Shown piece after piece: positions 63,871 through 64,000 of a stretch of DNA of 64,000 bases (its first letter is position 1; every line of letters starts with the position of its first letter). The notes beneath the pieces are model-generated. The model was not told the origin of the DNA, did not search any database, and was given only the letters and a program-made list of their open reading frames with translations. A program made the position numbers and the translations under genes. This DNA is from Eretmocerus hayati. Lineage: Eukaryota; Arthropoda; Insecta; Hymenoptera; Aphelinidae. The stretch spans positions 13,756,727-13,820,726 of the forward strand of contig CM056743.1 of NCBI GenBank assembly GCA_029851415.1, written 5' to 3'.

Positions 63871-64000
63871 TTGGGGTTCACAAGAACATCTTCTTCTAAT
63901 TTTTTATGCTGTGAAATTGATGTTGCGGTGGATTTGGAGTATTTAATTCTCAAGGAACCGAACAAGTATCAGATGAGATTAATTTGCGATCCGTTATCTA

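Overview
The window is nuclear DNA from an insect. It is AT-rich, has short GT-AG introns, and carries single-copy metazoan housekeeping genes separated by repeat-filled non-coding DNA. The gene sequences look most like Hymenoptera (a wasp or sawfly), but that placement is inferred from general resemblance and not proven here. No prokaryotic features, CRISPR arrays, rRNA genes or convincing tRNA genes were seen.

Layout. Positions 1-2668 (+) hold the last three exons of an unrecognised gene cut by the left edge. 3199-4356 (+) is an intronless wuho/WDR4 gene, convergent with the proteasome ATPase gene PSMC6/Rpt4 (6567-4461, -). ABHD12, a serine lipase (7507-12079, +), is divergent from PSMC6. 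The ribosomal protein gene RpS8 (14762-17420, +) is convergent with a ZMYND8-type chromatin reader (24724-18466, -; PHD, bromodomain, PWWP, MYND). MTMR9, a dead phosphatase of the myotubularin family, follows at 28610-31162 (+). GOSR2/membrin (39258-38350, -) and the spliceosome-associated armadillo protein CTNNBL1 (39669-42004, +) form a head-to-head pair. From 42005 to the right edge (22 kb) I find no recognisable gene, only candidate exons and repeats. All multi-exon models were assembled by hand; every junction was checked for frame and GT/AG, and protein lengths agree with the families.

The genes are unrelated housekeeping functions: tRNA m7G modification, 26S proteasome, lipid hydrolysis, ribosome, chromatin reading, phosphoinositide regulation, Golgi SNARE fusion and splicing. 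They do not form one pathway. What links them is layout: head-to-head pairs sharing short promoters and tail-to-tail pairs with closely spaced or overlapping 3' ends.

The most striking object is a 2.7-kb foldback element at 34821-37514. It has terminal inverted repeats of about 690 bp, with the outer roughly 600 bp apparently identical between arms, and is bounded by an exact 9-bp direct repeat. Long inverted repeats with 9-bp target duplications fit Mutator-like or Foldback DNA transposons. The arms are GC-rich and carry a gene-like reading frame, unlike the AT-rich surroundings. Around it lie several small non-autonomous elements: TA-flanked elements of about 0.9, 1.1 and 0.15 kb, at least five foldback MITE-like elements (two of one family, several inside introns), a degenerate inverted duplication of at least 1.6 kb near 60.2-61.8 kb, and a 10-bp-period minisatellite near 50.2-50.6 kb.
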